This document shows, one piece after another, positions 42,496-51,465 of a DNA stretch of 64,000 nt; within the stretch, counting starts at the first letter, position 1, and each line of letters starts with the position of its first letter. The stretch is from Nostoc sp. NMS7 (GTDB lineage: Bacteria > Cyanobacteriota > Cyanobacteriia > Cyanobacteriales > Nostocaceae). Location of the stretch: positions 1 through 64,000 of the forward strand of contig NZ_JABXKJ010000242.1 of assembly GCF_017115085.1 (NCBI RefSeq), given 5' to 3'. The translations under genes and the position numbers were made by a program. The notes under the pieces were generated by a model. That model had not been told where the DNA came from and ran no database searches. It saw nothing but the letters and a program-made list of their open reading frames with translations.

Positions 42496-43670
42496 GACTT
42501 GATTACTGAGGATAGAAGTATTTTTTGCAAGTGCTGTTGGAAGGCATCTATGCCAAACAGTGCGATCGCCTGTTCTCGCAGCCACTCTCCATCACATCGC
42601 TGGTCATCCCCTTGAAGCATTTCTATACAAGCTGCTGCTACAGCATTAGGATTGCGGTGTGGTACTCGCCATCCCAGTTTACCATCCTGCAAGGGATCAG
42701 CAGAGCCATCGTCGTCACCGGATAATACAGGTATTCCACAAGCCATTGCTTCCAGATAAACAATGCCAAAGCCTTCTTGCGAAGGCATAATATAGGCATC
42801 AGCAAGGCGGTAATGTTCGATTAATTCTTCTGTGGCAACGTAACCAGCAAATACGACGCGATCGCTAACACCTAAATTTTTTGCCAGTTTCGCTAATCGC
42901 GGTTGGTCATCACCGCGACCAATTACCAAATATTTCACTTCTGGGAAAACTTGAGCGATTTGTGGTAATGCCCGAATTGTGACATCTACACCCTTGTAAA
43001 TATCCCCTGACCATAACCGCGCTACTGTCATTAACACTTTAGCACCAATTAAGCCATACTTCTTTGCTAATTCTGGCTGTTTGGAACCAGGAGTAAATTT
43101 ATCCCCATCAATTGCACAAGGCATCATCTCTACCATTTTCGGGTTTAGACTATTAGCAATACAAGTGCGATCGCGGCTATAGCGACTAATTGCCCAAATT
43201 CCACCTGCTGATGTCAGGGCGCGATGTTCTTGATTTTTGAGCGGTTCCCAGACTTCTTTGCCGTAAGTTAGCACTGTGTAAGGAATCCCTAAGGGCTGAC
43301 AAAGAATTTGTACTAATACTGCTAAGTTAATATGACCGCAGAAAACTTGCTGCGGACGGCTTTGCAACAAACACTTAACTAAAGCGGCTGCCATTTGCAG
43401 TCTTCCTAAATCGGGAGACTGATTTTTAAAGTAATGAAATTTTAAGTTCTCCTGTTCAAACGGATTTAAGCTATCAGGACTATCTCGTAGCAAAAATACT
43501 TCCGCTTTGTAACCTTGCCTCAATCCCAGATAGGCGCAAAAAATATCTTTTATATATGATTGAATACCACCTTCCTGGGCAAAAATTTCTAAAAACACGA
43601 AGACATGGTTAGTTTTTTTGTTAACTTTATCACCTAATTTTAGGTTTTTTGTCGCTCTAGTGATATGCAT
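42489..43670 (-). CDS. GT4-family glycosyltransferase
   Basis: 393 residues, GT-B fold. N-terminal Gly-rich loop after the first strand (EIFAQEGGIQSYI). C-terminal donor-binding domain: LMTVARLW, GRGDDQPRLAKLAKNLGVSD, VVFAGYVATEELIEHYRLAD, and the E-x7-E motif EGFGIVYLE followed by MACGIPVLSG. Acceptor unknown; probably cell-wall, exopolysaccharide or glycolipid synthesis. The start is uncertain (MHITRATK at 43670, or further in). The stop codon lies in repeat DNA. Confidence 0.87.
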   Translation of the reverse strand: MHITRATKNLKLGDKVNKKTNHVFVFLEIFAQEGGIQSYIKDIFCAYLGLRQGYKAEVFLLRDSPDSLNPFEQENLKFHYFKNQSPDLGRLQMAAALVKCLLQSRPQQVFCGHINLAVLVQILCQPLGIPYTVLTYGKEVWEPLKNQEHRALTSAGGIWAISRYSRDRTCIANSLNPKMVEMMPCAIDGDKFTPGSKQPELAKKYGLIGAKVLMTVARLWSGDIYKGVDVTIRALPQIAQVFPEVKYLVIGRGDDQPRLAKLAKNLGVSDRVVFAGYVATEELIEHYRLADAYIMPSQEGFGIVYLEAMACGIPVLSGDDDGSADPLQDGKLGWRVPHRNPNAVAAACIEMLQGDDQRCDGEWLREQAIALFGIDAFQQHLQKILLSSVIKSK

Positions 43671-43696
43671 ATTAGATTATTTATACTCGCGGTTAG

Positions 43697-43735
43697 GGCG
43701 CGATGTCTACGACGGGCTATGCCTACGCACCGCTT
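43697..43735. repeat. GCGATGTCTACG / GGGCTATGCCTACGC repeat
   Basis: GCGCGATGTCTACGACGGGC then TATGCCTACGCACCGC. It is related to the repeat inside the Mut7-C gene and to the mosaic near 590. It lies in the leader region of the glycosyltransferase gene. Confidence 0.7.
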
Positions 43736-43958
43736 TTTCACATCTACCCTACAGCTAAAACTGGGGGTTCCCGTGTGCCATTGTAATCCAAATAAGATTG
43801 AAAAAAGAGTATACTTTTATCAATCAAATAACTATATAGTTGATTTATTTTATATTAAAAAAAGCATGGTTTGGGCAAAATCTAGGTAATAATCCAGACA
43901 TCTGCTGATATTTACAGAAATATTACCGAGCAGCTTCCAACCCTTGACTGCTTCAGTT

Positions 43959-44402
43959 TTACGTTTGTGCTTCTACAGAGTATTTGACGATGAGCAGGCA
44001 ATTTCTCCCATCTGCACCACGCTCGTATACAACACGGTCAGCTAACCGCCGCAGGAGAAACCATCCATACCCGCCTACTTGCAGTGTACCTGGCTCTGGC
44101 TCTGCGATCGCATCAGGATTGAAAGGTTTTCCATAATCCCAAATTCTAATCTCTAGTCGGTCAATCCAGAGATAAACGTTAATTTCAATGGTTGTTTCCG
44201 GGGGTAAAGCATGATGAGCATGACGAACAGCGTTGGTAAAGCCTTCTGCTAATGCTAAATTGAGGCGATCAAGTTGGGTTTTTGACCAGCCAAGTTGAGA
44301 CAAATGTTGCAGACAAAATTGCTCGAACCATTCTTGCACCTGGTTTAGGAGACTGAGTTCGCTCTTAACCGTCAGATGGTCTTGCTGCACTATGCTAAAC
44401 AT
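43959..44402 (-). CDS. Anti-sigma-type (RsbW-like) HATPase protein
   Basis: 147 residues from the ATG at 44402 (MFSIVQQDHLTVKSEL); the upstream extension to 44561 looks non-coding. GHKL ATPase motifs: NLALAEGFTNAVRHAHH (N box), EIRIWDYGKPFNPDAI (G1 box, DxG) and GGYGWFLLRRLADRVVYE (G2-like). This is the serine kinase/anti-sigma fold of RsbW/SpoIIAB type, used in stress or sigma-factor switching. The partner is not encoded nearby. Confidence 0.83.
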   Translation of the reverse strand: MFSIVQQDHLTVKSELSLLNQVQEWFEQFCLQHLSQLGWSKTQLDRLNLALAEGFTNAVRHAHHALPPETTIEINVYLWIDRLEIRIWDYGKPFNPDAIAEPEPGTLQVGGYGWFLLRRLADRVVYERGADGRNCLLIVKYSVEAQT

Positions 44403-44917
44403 TAACTGTGACTTAAATATAAGTAAACCCAAGTTGCTAGTTATTAAATTTTGCCAATAGTGCAAAATTTCTCTGATATAGAAAAATCTTAATTGAGATA
44501 TTCTGTTTACCAAAATACAAAAGATCATCGATTTTGGCGTTTCGAGGGTTGTAACTAGCAACTTACGTTAAGTAAGTGAAAAATGTTTGTATTTGTTAAC
44601 TCATCCCCCGGCTTGAAGCCGGGGGGAAATCGAAGTCATTAGTTATTAGTCATTAGTACCAATGACCAATGACTTTTGACTAATGACAATGGAAAGGCGG
44701 GCGGCTATTCCGGACACCCCTCTTGTTGGGATGGGATTCCCGCCGATTTTCGTTGACTTTTGGTGATTTCAGACTTGAGAATAGCTTTTTCATCCAAAAC
44801 TTAAAATCCCAGATGCAATCTCAACTATGAAAATTGACGCCTGTTGATTGGTTTCAAAAGCACATCTGCATCTGCTCTTGAAACTCACAGGCGTCAAAGC
44901 ACTTCCTGGTGACTAAT
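44403..44917. other. Intergenic region with GC-rich hairpin, heptamers and the petD terminator
   Basis: 44605-44625 is a near-perfect hairpin (CCCCCGGCTT-G-AAGCCGGGGG). 44636-44690 holds CATTAGT/GACCAAT heptamers. 44834-44897 is the terminator-like stem behind petD. No gene. Confidence 0.65.
44834..44897 (-). terminator. Terminator-like stem-loop after petD
   Basis: TTGACGCCTGT pairs with ACAGGCGTCAA, with inner GTTTCAA/TTGAAAC and AGCA/TGCT helices. On the minus strand the stem is followed by TTTTC. It lies 21 nt behind the petD stop. Confidence 0.6.
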
Positions 44918-45400
44918 TTAGAATAGTCCCAAGGTCAAAGATTTATCCAATGGTAAGGCAGCACCAATACCCAGCCACAGGGTGACAAGAGTACCAACGA
45001 GGAATACTGTGGTTGCAACTGGACGACGGAAAGGGTTTTGAAATTTATTGACGTTCTCAATAAAGGGAATGAGAATTAGCCCGACTGGAACCGAACCCAT
45101 TGCTACCACTCCTAAAAGTTTGTTAGGGAGTGATCGCAAAAGTTGGAAGACTGGATACAAGTACCACTCCGGCAAAATTTCCAATGGTGTGGCGAAAGGA
45201 TTTGCTGGTTCACCGGTCATCGCCGGGTCTAGCACAGCTAGAGCCACAATCGCAGCGAAGGAACCCATGATCACGATGGGAAACACGTAAAGTAGATCAT
45301 TAGGCCAAGCGGGTTCACCATAGTAGTTGTGACCCATGCCTTTAGCGAGTTTGGCTCTTAACTGAGGATCGCTCAGGTTAGGTTTTTTTTGTGTTGACAT
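44918..45400 (-). CDS. petD: Cytochrome b6f complex subunit IV
   Basis: 160 residues. It begins [20 protein letters not shown] and has the conserved [20 protein letters not shown]. Three TM helices follow (about 36-56, 95-115, 127-147). The PEWYLYPVF motif (quinol-oxidising Qo site, PEWY) is present. It forms the b-type core of cytochrome b6f together with PetB. Second gene of petB-petD, 119 nt after petB. Confidence 0.97.
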   Translation of the reverse strand: MSTQKKPNLSDPQLRAKLAKGMGHNYYGEPAWPNDLLYVFPIVIMGSFAAIVALAVLDPAMTGEPANPFATPLEILPEWYLYPVFQLLRSLPNKLLGVVAMGSVPVGLILIPFIENVNKFQNPFRRPVATTVFLVGTLVTLWLGIGAALPLDKSLTLGLF

Positions 45401-45519
45401 TTTGAAATATGCTCTCCTGCTTAAGTTAAATTAAAGCATTTGTGAAAGCTATCAGCTACTAGGCAACCTTAGCCTTGATCTGAAAACTGACAAATGTTGT
45501 CTTTCGCTAATAGCTGATA

Positions 45520-46167
45520 TTACAAAGGACCGGAAATACCTTGCTTGCGGATCATCAAGAAGTGAAACAGCATGAAGACCGCAATCAACCAAGGCAACAC
45601 AAAGGTGTGGGCGCTGTAGTAACGAGTTAGTGTTGCTTGACCAACACTCGAACCGCCACGCAGCAGGTCGGAGATGAGAACGCCAACCACGGGAATTGCT
45701 TCTGGTACGCCGCTAACGATTTTCACAGCCCAGTAGCCAATTTGATCCCAAGGTAGGGAATAGCCGGTGACTCCAAAGGAAACGGTGATCACAGCCAGGA
45801 TGACACCACTTATCCAGGTCAATTCGCGGGGCTTTTTGAAACCACCAGTCAGGTAAACCCGGAAGGTGTGCAAAATCATCATCAATACCATCATGCTGGC
45901 AGACCAGCGATGAATGGAGCGAATTAGCCAACCGAAGCTGACTTCATTCATGATGTACTCCACTGAGGAGAAAGCTTCAGCTACTGTTGGTCTGTAGTAG
46001 AAGGTCATGGCAAATCCAGTGGCAAACTGGATGAGAAAGCAAACCAGGGTAATTCCACCCAGGCAGTAAAAAATATTGACGTGGGGAGGGACGTACTTGC
46101 TAGTGACATCTTCAGCGAGTGCCTCAATTTCTAGGCGTTCCTCAAACCAGTCGTAAACGTTGGCCAT
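45520..46167 (-). CDS. petB: Cytochrome b6
   Basis: 215 residues with four TM helices. Haem ligands are in [20 protein letters not shown] (His, His) and [20 protein letters not shown] (His, His). The covalently bound haem c-i Cys is in [10 protein letters not shown] (C35). [20 protein letters not shown] is typical. Core subunit of the photosynthetic and respiratory b6f complex. First gene of petB-petD; divergent from ctpA. Confidence 0.97.
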   Translation of the reverse strand: MANVYDWFEERLEIEALAEDVTSKYVPPHVNIFYCLGGITLVCFLIQFATGFAMTFYYRPTVAEAFSSVEYIMNEVSFGWLIRSIHRWSASMMVLMMILHTFRVYLTGGFKKPRELTWISGVILAVITVSFGVTGYSLPWDQIGYWAVKIVSGVPEAIPVVGVLISDLLRGGSSVGQATLTRYYSAHTFVLPWLIAVFMLFHFLMIRKQGISGPL

Positions 46168-46575
46168 ACAATCTCAAGTCCCTAAGAATCGGTTGCGGTT
46201 GATAAATCTCGAAGTTCTGAATCGGCAGAAGCCTTCGCTCAGACTTCTCTCCCAATTAGCAATTTTGGGATTTTCGTAAAGGTGAGTTTTTTTTGGAAAG
46301 CTTGTCAGCTTTTAGCGTGCTAAGAGACTTCAGAAACTTTACACTCTGTAAAGATGGAATATATTGCGATCTCTTTACGCCCCTACACACAAAATGGTGG
46401 ACACAAAGTAGATTTTATCCTTTGGTGAGTGGATACGATGCCTCAGTTGACTGAACAACTTGATGAGAAAAATGCACCACTTCTATAAAAAAAGTAACAT
46501 AATCGAGAGATAGATTTCATCAACAACAGGGCAAGTGGGCATTTCTAGGCAATTTGGGTTGAGGTGAAATTGATA
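46168..46575. other. Divergent promoter region petB / ctpA
   Basis: About 400 bp without an ORF. It must hold both promoters. A run of AGTTTTTTTTGG (about 46283) is the only striking tract. Confidence 0.5.
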
Positions 46576-47820
46576 ATGGGGTTCATGAATAAACAAGTCT
46601 TTCGGGTTGGATTTTCATTGTTAATGGCGTTTTGGTTGGCGTTGGGTACGCTCACCCAGCCGGCGGTGGCTTTGACAACGGAACAAAAGCTGGTTTCGGA
46701 AGTTTGGCGAATTGTTAATCGCACTTATCTAGATGAGACGTTTAATCATCAAAACTGGGCGGCTGTGCGGCAAAAGGTTCTGGAGAAGCCGCTCACGGAC
46801 TCAAATGCCAGTTATACGGCAATTGGGACGATGCTTAAGAGCCTCGATGATCCTTTTACCCGCTTTTTAGATCCAGAACAGTACCACAGCTTGCAGGTCA
46901 ATACTTCTGGGGAACTGACTGGGGTAGGATTGCAAATTGCCTTGAATCCTCAGACTGGAAAGTTGGAAGTAGTGGCTCCCATCGCCGGTTCACCAGCAGA
47001 TAAAGCCGGGATTAGACCACGCGATCGCATTCTCAAAATTGAAGGCGTTTCTACAAAAAATCTCACCCTTGATCAAGCTGCGACCAAAATGCGCGGCACT
47101 AGTGGCAGCCTTGTTACTCTTTTGATCGAACGTGACGGAGAGGCAGAAAGGGAAATTAGACTCACACGCGATCGCATTGCTCTTAACCCTGTGGTTTCCG
47201 AATTACGTGTTTCCACTGAGGGTACACCCATTGGCTACCTTCGCCTGACTCAATTTAATGCCAACGCTTCAACGGAATTGGCACACGCTATTTCTAGTCT
47301 AGAAAAAAAAGGCGCTGCTGCCTACATTCTGGATTTGCGAAATAATCCTGGGGGGCTATTGCAATCAGGAATTGAAATCGCCCGTTTGTGGTTAGACTCC
47401 GGTACCATCGTCTACACTGTTAACCGACAAGGCATTCAGGGTAGTTTTGAAGCCTTTGGCCCAGCCCTGACCAATGATCCTCTGGTGATTTTAGTCAATC
47501 AAGGAACAGCCAGTGCCAGCGAGATTCTCGCCGGCGCACTCCAAGATAATGGTCGTGCCCAGTTGGTAGGCGAAACCACCTTTGGAAAGGGCTTAATTCA
47601 ATCCTTATTTGAATTATCAGATGGTTCGGGCTTGGCAGTGACAATTGCTAAGTATGAAACTCCTGAACACCGGGATATTAATAAATTAGGTATTAAACCG
47701 GATAAAGTGATTTCCCAAGCGGCCATTAACCGCGAAGAGATTGGCACCCAAGCAGATTTGCAATATCAAGCAGCAGTGGAACTTTTGCTTAAAAACTCCG
47801 TGATGGCGGGAAAGGCGTAA
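46576..47820 (+). CDS. ctpA: Carboxyl-terminal processing protease CtpA (S41 family)
   Basis: 414 residues from the ATG at 46576, which has GAGGTG 9 nt upstream; a GTG at 46564 and an ATG at 46585 are alternatives. Signal peptide (FRVGFSLLMAFWLALGTLTQ, cleavage near PAVALT). A PDZ domain (about 95-190) has GVGLQIALNPQTGKLEVVAP and GIRPRDRILKIEG. The S41 core has the catalytic Ser in NQGTASASEILAGAL and the Lys in GETTFGKGLIQS. It cuts the C-terminus of precursor D1 of photosystem II in the lumen. Often near petBD in cyanobacteria. Confidence 0.93.
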   Translation: MGFMNKQVFRVGFSLLMAFWLALGTLTQPAVALTTEQKLVSEVWRIVNRTYLDETFNHQNWAAVRQKVLEKPLTDSNASYTAIGTMLKSLDDPFTRFLDPEQYHSLQVNTSGELTGVGLQIALNPQTGKLEVVAPIAGSPADKAGIRPRDRILKIEGVSTKNLTLDQAATKMRGTSGSLVTLLIERDGEAEREIRLTRDRIALNPVVSELRVSTEGTPIGYLRLTQFNANASTELAHAISSLEKKGAAAYILDLRNNPGGLLQSGIEIARLWLDSGTIVYTVNRQGIQGSFEAFGPALTNDPLVILVNQGTASASEILAGALQDNGRAQLVGETTFGKGLIQSLFELSDGSGLAVTIAKYETPEHRDINKLGIKPDKVISQAAINREEIGTQADLQYQAAVELLLKNSVMAGKA

Positions 47821-47824
47821 AAAG

Positions 47825-47890
47825 AGACGCGATTAATCGCGTCTGTACAGGAGTTAGGAGTTTGCCTTGTTCCCAGTCTCTGACTGGGAA
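47825..47890. repeat. Two palindromic repeats after ctpA
   Basis: 47825-47844 is AGACGCGATTAATCGCGTCT, the same palindrome as inside hypF. 47870-47890 is TTCCCAGTC-TCT-GACTGGGAA, of the family seen at 23911. Either could end the ctpA transcript. Confidence 0.85.
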
Positions 47891-48032
47891 TAACCAGAAT
47901 GCAACAGTTTTTTATGGTGAACTTGCTTTTTGTCAGTAACTATGAGATATTTTGTCTGAGATTGAAAATACTGTATTCCTATCGAATTACTGAAAATTAT
48001 TGCTAAGTAGCAGGGTGTATAAACTTTTTGAC

Positions 48033-48713
48033 ATGAATTTAAGTTTTTTCAGAAAGCATCCACTGTTGTTTGTCATCATAACTTTCTTTGGGCTTTTTTC
48101 CAGTAGTACAGTAGTTGCTGCCAACTTAAAATTATATTTCGCTGCTCAGAACTCTGGGTCAGTAAAATCAGCAAATCCTCAAGCTATTGCGATCGCAGAT
48201 CAACAACTACCTGTAGATAAATTACTAAAATTGATCCAGCAGCGATTACTAATTGCACATGATGTAGCCCGGTGGAAATGGAATCACAAACGTCCTATTG
48301 AGGATCGAAAGCGGGAACAAGAGTTACTATTAAAGGTTAGGCAACAAGCAACAACCCATAGTCTAGAACCCGATACAGTTGCAGCATTTTTTCAAGCACA
48401 AATAGAAGCAGGAAAACTCATCCAAACAGTTGATTTTCAAAACTGGCAAAAGCAAGGCATTAAATCTTTTCCTAACGTGCCAGACTTAAACCAGACATTG
48501 CGACCATCGTTAGATAAATTAAACACAGAATTTGTCTTTGCTTTAAAAGAACTGACTCCTGTTCTAGGTTGTCCGCAGATACGGCAATTAATTCAGTCAC
48601 GTTCCCAGGTAATTATTCAGGGAGATGGTATTGATCAGCGAGTCCAGACCCTAGCAATTTCACCCCTGCTGCAATTTCAAAGCGCTTCTTGCAAAGTGGG
48701 TAACTTCCGTTGA
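48033..48713 (+). CDS. Exported chorismate mutase (AroQ gamma type)
   Basis: 226 residues from the ATG at 48033. Signal peptide: basic start (SFFRKHP), hydrophobic core (LLFVIITFFGLFSSSTVVAA). The AroQ helical core shows LLKLIQQRLLIAHDVARWKW, then PIEDRKREQELLLKVRQQA, and AAFFQAQIEAGKLIQ, the pattern of periplasmic gamma-class chorismate mutases (Arg, Lys, Asp-x-x-Arg-Glu and Gln/Lys positions). A C-terminal region with two Cys (GCPQIRQ and ASCKVG) may form a disulfide. It converts chorismate to prephenate outside the cytoplasm; the physiological purpose is unclear. Confidence 0.8.
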   Translation: MNLSFFRKHPLLFVIITFFGLFSSSTVVAANLKLYFAAQNSGSVKSANPQAIAIADQQLPVDKLLKLIQQRLLIAHDVARWKWNHKRPIEDRKREQELLLKVRQQATTHSLEPDTVAAFFQAQIEAGKLIQTVDFQNWQKQGIKSFPNVPDLNQTLRPSLDKLNTEFVFALKELTPVLGCPQIRQLIQSRSQVIIQGDGIDQRVQTLAISPLLQFQSASCKVGNFR

Positions 48714-48782
48714 TCGGGTTAGCGACACCTAATGCCAATTATGTATCTAAGATGTGCCAAATTATCCATCCGATTGGACTGC

Positions 48783-49463
48783 CTAGGTTAACTGCTGCAC
48801 AAAGGCTTGATGTTCGATAGAATTCACCCCTGCCTGTAATACGCTTAATACCTGTTGCATATCACCCGACAGCAAGGCAGATTGATCTAACCACAATCCC
48901 GGAAAGACTCGACTTTGAATCACACCTGCCGTATCGGGATGCAAATTTGTATACTCTCCTGCTTCTAAGTGGAACCAATCGATGCGCTGCTCAAACACCT
49001 GCCACACGAGGTACTCCTGTATGCCATTCCGCCGATAAGCACGCTTTTTGTCACCCAAATCAACCGTGGCACTACTGGCGGCAATTTCGGCAACCAGTTC
49101 TGGCGCTCCCTCGACATAACCATCCTGGCTCAGATGTGATTGCCCACCCGCCTGAGCATCAATCAATAACACCGCGTCGGGTTGGGGTTCATTGTCCAAG
49201 TCAAGGCGAACGGTTGGGTTATCACCAACACGCACTCCTGGGGTCATGGCCTGATACACTCCTAGCCAGGTTATGACTCTAGCATGAGGTTCAGCATGGG
49301 GTTCAAAACGCAGAGGTGAAGCCATGTAGACAGTTCCTTCAATCAATTCGGCTTTTTTCAGCTTTGGCATGGCGCTGTAGCGCCGCTCAAATTCAAAGCG
49401 GGTTAAGCGATCGCCATTTTCCAATGGGGGAACTGTCAAACGCCAAAGTGAGGAACGAGGCAT
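48783..49463 (-). CDS. Uma2-family protein, copy 1
   Basis: 226 residues from the ATG at 49463 (MPRSSLWRLTVPP). Uma2 (DUF820), a PD-(D/E)XK-like fold abundant in cyanobacteria: EGTVYMASP, NEPQPDAVLLID, PELVAEIAASSATVDLGDKK and RRNGIQEYLVWQVF. It is almost identical to copy 2 except in one patch (EPHARVITWLGVYQAMTPGV). It ends seven residues earlier because CAG became TAG after QQLT; the old tail still follows in frame. Role unknown. Confidence 0.82.
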   Translation of the reverse strand: MPRSSLWRLTVPPLENGDRLTRFEFERRYSAMPKLKKAELIEGTVYMASPLRFEPHAEPHARVITWLGVYQAMTPGVRVGDNPTVRLDLDNEPQPDAVLLIDAQAGGQSHLSQDGYVEGAPELVAEIAASSATVDLGDKKRAYRRNGIQEYLVWQVFEQRIDWFHLEAGEYTNLHPDTAGVIQSRVFPGLWLDQSALLSGDMQQVLSVLQAGVNSIEHQAFVQQLT

Positions 49464-49524
49464 AATTATCACAGGGACAATTTATTTTTATCCTACAATA
49501 ACTGTGATTTTATCGTTTATGCCG

Positions 49525-50226
49525 TTATCCATCCGATTCGACTGCCTGGGCTAACTGCTGCACAAAGGCTTGATGTTCGATAGAATTCACCCCTGCCTGT
49601 AATACGCTTAATACCTGTTGCATATCACCCGACAGCAAGGCAGATTGATCTAACCACAATCCTGGAAAGATTTGACTTTGAATCACACCTGCCGTATCGG
49701 GGTGCAAATTTGTATACTCTCCTGCTTCTAGGTGGAACCAATCGATGCGCTGCTCAAACACCTGCCACACGATATACTCCTGTATTCCATTCCGCCGATA
49801 AGCACGCTTTTTGTCACCCAGATCAACCGTGGCACTACTGGCGGCAATTTCGGCAACCAGTTCTGGCGCTCCCTCCAGATACCCATCCTGACTCAGATGT
49901 GATTGTCCACCCGCCTGAGCATCAATCAATAACACCGCGTCAGGTTGGGGTTCATTGTCCAAGTCAAGGCGAACGGTTGGGTTATCACCAAGACGCACAC
50001 CTGGGGTCGCAATCTTATAAGTCCATAACCAGCCCATCAAGTCACCATGAGGTTCAGCATGGGGTTCAAAACGCAGAGGGGAAGCCATGTAGACAGTTCC
50101 TTCAATCAATTCGGCTTTTTTCAGCTTGGGCATGGCACTGTAGCGCCGCTCAAATTCAAAGCGGGTTAGGCGATCGCCGTTTTCCAAGGGGGGAACTGTC
50201 AAACGCCAAAGCGAGGAACGAGGCAT
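49525..50226 (-). CDS. Uma2-family protein, copy 2
   Basis: 233 residues, full length, ending QQLAQAVESDG. Same fold and motifs as copy 1. The main difference is the short patch EPHGDLMGWLWTYKIATPGV, plus single changes (GYLEGAPE, EYIVWQ, SQIFPGL). It lies next to a dead histidine kinase fragment. Function unknown; many genomes of this group carry dozens of Uma2 genes. Confidence 0.82.
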   Translation of the reverse strand: MPRSSLWRLTVPPLENGDRLTRFEFERRYSAMPKLKKAELIEGTVYMASPLRFEPHAEPHGDLMGWLWTYKIATPGVRLGDNPTVRLDLDNEPQPDAVLLIDAQAGGQSHLSQDGYLEGAPELVAEIAASSATVDLGDKKRAYRRNGIQEYIVWQVFEQRIDWFHLEAGEYTNLHPDTAGVIQSQIFPGLWLDQSALLSGDMQQVLSVLQAGVNSIEHQAFVQQLAQAVESDG

Positions 50227-50250
50227 AATTAGGGCAGCGACAATTTATTT

Positions 50251-50544
50251 TTATCCTACAATAACTGTGATTTTATTTTCTGATGGGGACAACGGTAGCT
50301 GAATCACAAATTCAGTTCCTTTGCCAAGTTGAGAATTCACATTGATTGCTCCGCCATGTTTTTTTCCAACAATTTGACGAGCGATGTCTGACAACAAGCC
50401 GCTTTGCGTCTACGCTAGTCCTAATCCTGTTCCTTTGCCGACAGCTTTCGTGGTAAATAAATAGTCAAATACCTTTTGTTTGACCTCTTCAGTCATTCTC
50501 TTACCATTAGACATAGGAGTGAAAATTACGTAGGCAGAATTCAT
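50251..50544 (-). pseudogene. Histidine kinase C-terminal remnant, interrupted by a repeat with a stop
   Basis: The minus-strand frame reads TEEVKQKVFDYLFTTKAVGK, GTGLGLA, then TAG, then IARQIVGKKHGGAINVNSQL and GKGTEFVIQLP. These are the F, G1/G2 boxes and last strand of a HATPase domain. Between GLGLA and IARQIV there is an extra 30-33 bp (TAGACGCAAAGCGGCTTGTT, then GTCAGACATC) that carries the in-frame stop and matches repeat words at about 28022. The rest of the kinase is missing. Its ATG overlaps the stop of the MBL gene. Confidence 0.75.
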
Positions 50545-51272
50545 GAATTGTGCCTACCAAGGATTTCGGGTAAATCCAGAGAGGCGAGGTGTTGATAAGC
50601 TTGATCTATGAATCGCTTGCCTCTGAGAAAGCCTGTATTAGCTCCCGGACATATGTAGCAAAGAGTTTCCGATGTAAAAGTTTCTAACAAGAATCGAAGA
50701 CTCTGAATTTGCCTAGGCCAGTGAAAGGTTTTCGCTGTCCGTAATGGTACTGGTTGACCCTGTTGGTTAGGGACTAAATGGCGACCAGAAAACAATATAC
50801 CTCCAAGCTCTGTGTAATAGAGGCAAGATGAACCAGGAGAATGTCCTGATGTCCAAATCACTTGTATTGCGGCATCAAGAGTAAATTCCTGCCTAAAGGT
50901 AGTTACGGTTAAGCCTGGTAATAAATAAGCTTCTTGCTCTTGAATCAGCACCTCGCAGCCAAAGATTTGCTGAATTTCAGCCGTCTTGCCAATAGCGCCT
51001 CGATGGGTGATAAATAACCAACGCACGCCTCCATGCACTCTTAAAAAATCTTGATTTGTTTGGTCTAAGGCAGGGCAATCTATGAGGATATTGCCTTCAT
51101 TTCTTACAATAAGATAAGAGGTTCCTCCTAATGTGTCCCGATTGGGTGAAAAGGCAAAAATGCTCTTTGGGGCGAAGTCCGATTGCAGAGAACCTCCGCT
51201 AGGAACTTCGTCAGGGAAGACAGCCCGTGGTGGCTTAGTTATATGACTTGGCACTTGTGGTAAAGGGCACAT
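50541..51272 (-). CDS. MBL-fold protein with degenerate metal site
   Basis: 243 residues. Metallo-beta-lactamase fold: GGTSYLIVRNEGNILIDCPA, then WLFITHRGAIGKTAEIQ at the place of the HxHxDH motif, WTSGHSPGSSCLYY (third His), and GGILFSGRHLV where the Asp is usual. Most metal ligands of the first motif are replaced (only one His in THRGA), so this may be a non-catalytic or altered-metal member. Soluble. Divergent from the S2P gene. Confidence 0.72.
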   Translation of the reverse strand: MCPLPQVPSHITKPPRAVFPDEVPSGGSLQSDFAPKSIFAFSPNRDTLGGTSYLIVRNEGNILIDCPALDQTNQDFLRVHGGVRWLFITHRGAIGKTAEIQQIFGCEVLIQEQEAYLLPGLTVTTFRQEFTLDAAIQVIWTSGHSPGSSCLYYTELGGILFSGRHLVPNQQGQPVPLRTAKTFHWPRQIQSLRFLLETFTSETLCYICPGANTGFLRGKRFIDQAYQHLASLDLPEILGRHNS

Positions 51273-51465
51273 TATAAAAGAACCGAAACTGAGGAGTTGT
51301 GGATAATTTTGTTACAGTGTGGAAATTCTGAAGAATTGCAACTTCAGGGTTAACTAGCGCTGTTAACCGTTGTGAATAAAATTGGGGTTTGAAGTCTGCC
51401 TTGTAGTTAATGCTATGGTGCTGAAGCTACTGGTGGGGCGTTTTGTCCAAATTACTGAAGATAAT

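Larger units (their letters stand above)
48762..50276. repeat. Tandem duplication, two units with 763-bp period
   Basis: Unit 1 (48762-49513) and unit 2 (49525-50276) begin with TTATCCATCCGATT and end with ACTGTGATTTTAT. Each contains a complete Uma2 gene. Unit 2 ends inside the histidine-kinase remnant, and unit 1 carries a copy of that remnant's last 26 bp. Unit 2 is therefore the original and unit 1 the copy (inference). Confidence 0.9.

Noticed and set aside
44605-44625. CCCCCGGCTTGAAGCCGGGGG as a strong terminator
   Set aside because: No T-run on either side and no gene ends close by; more likely a dispersed repeat hairpin.
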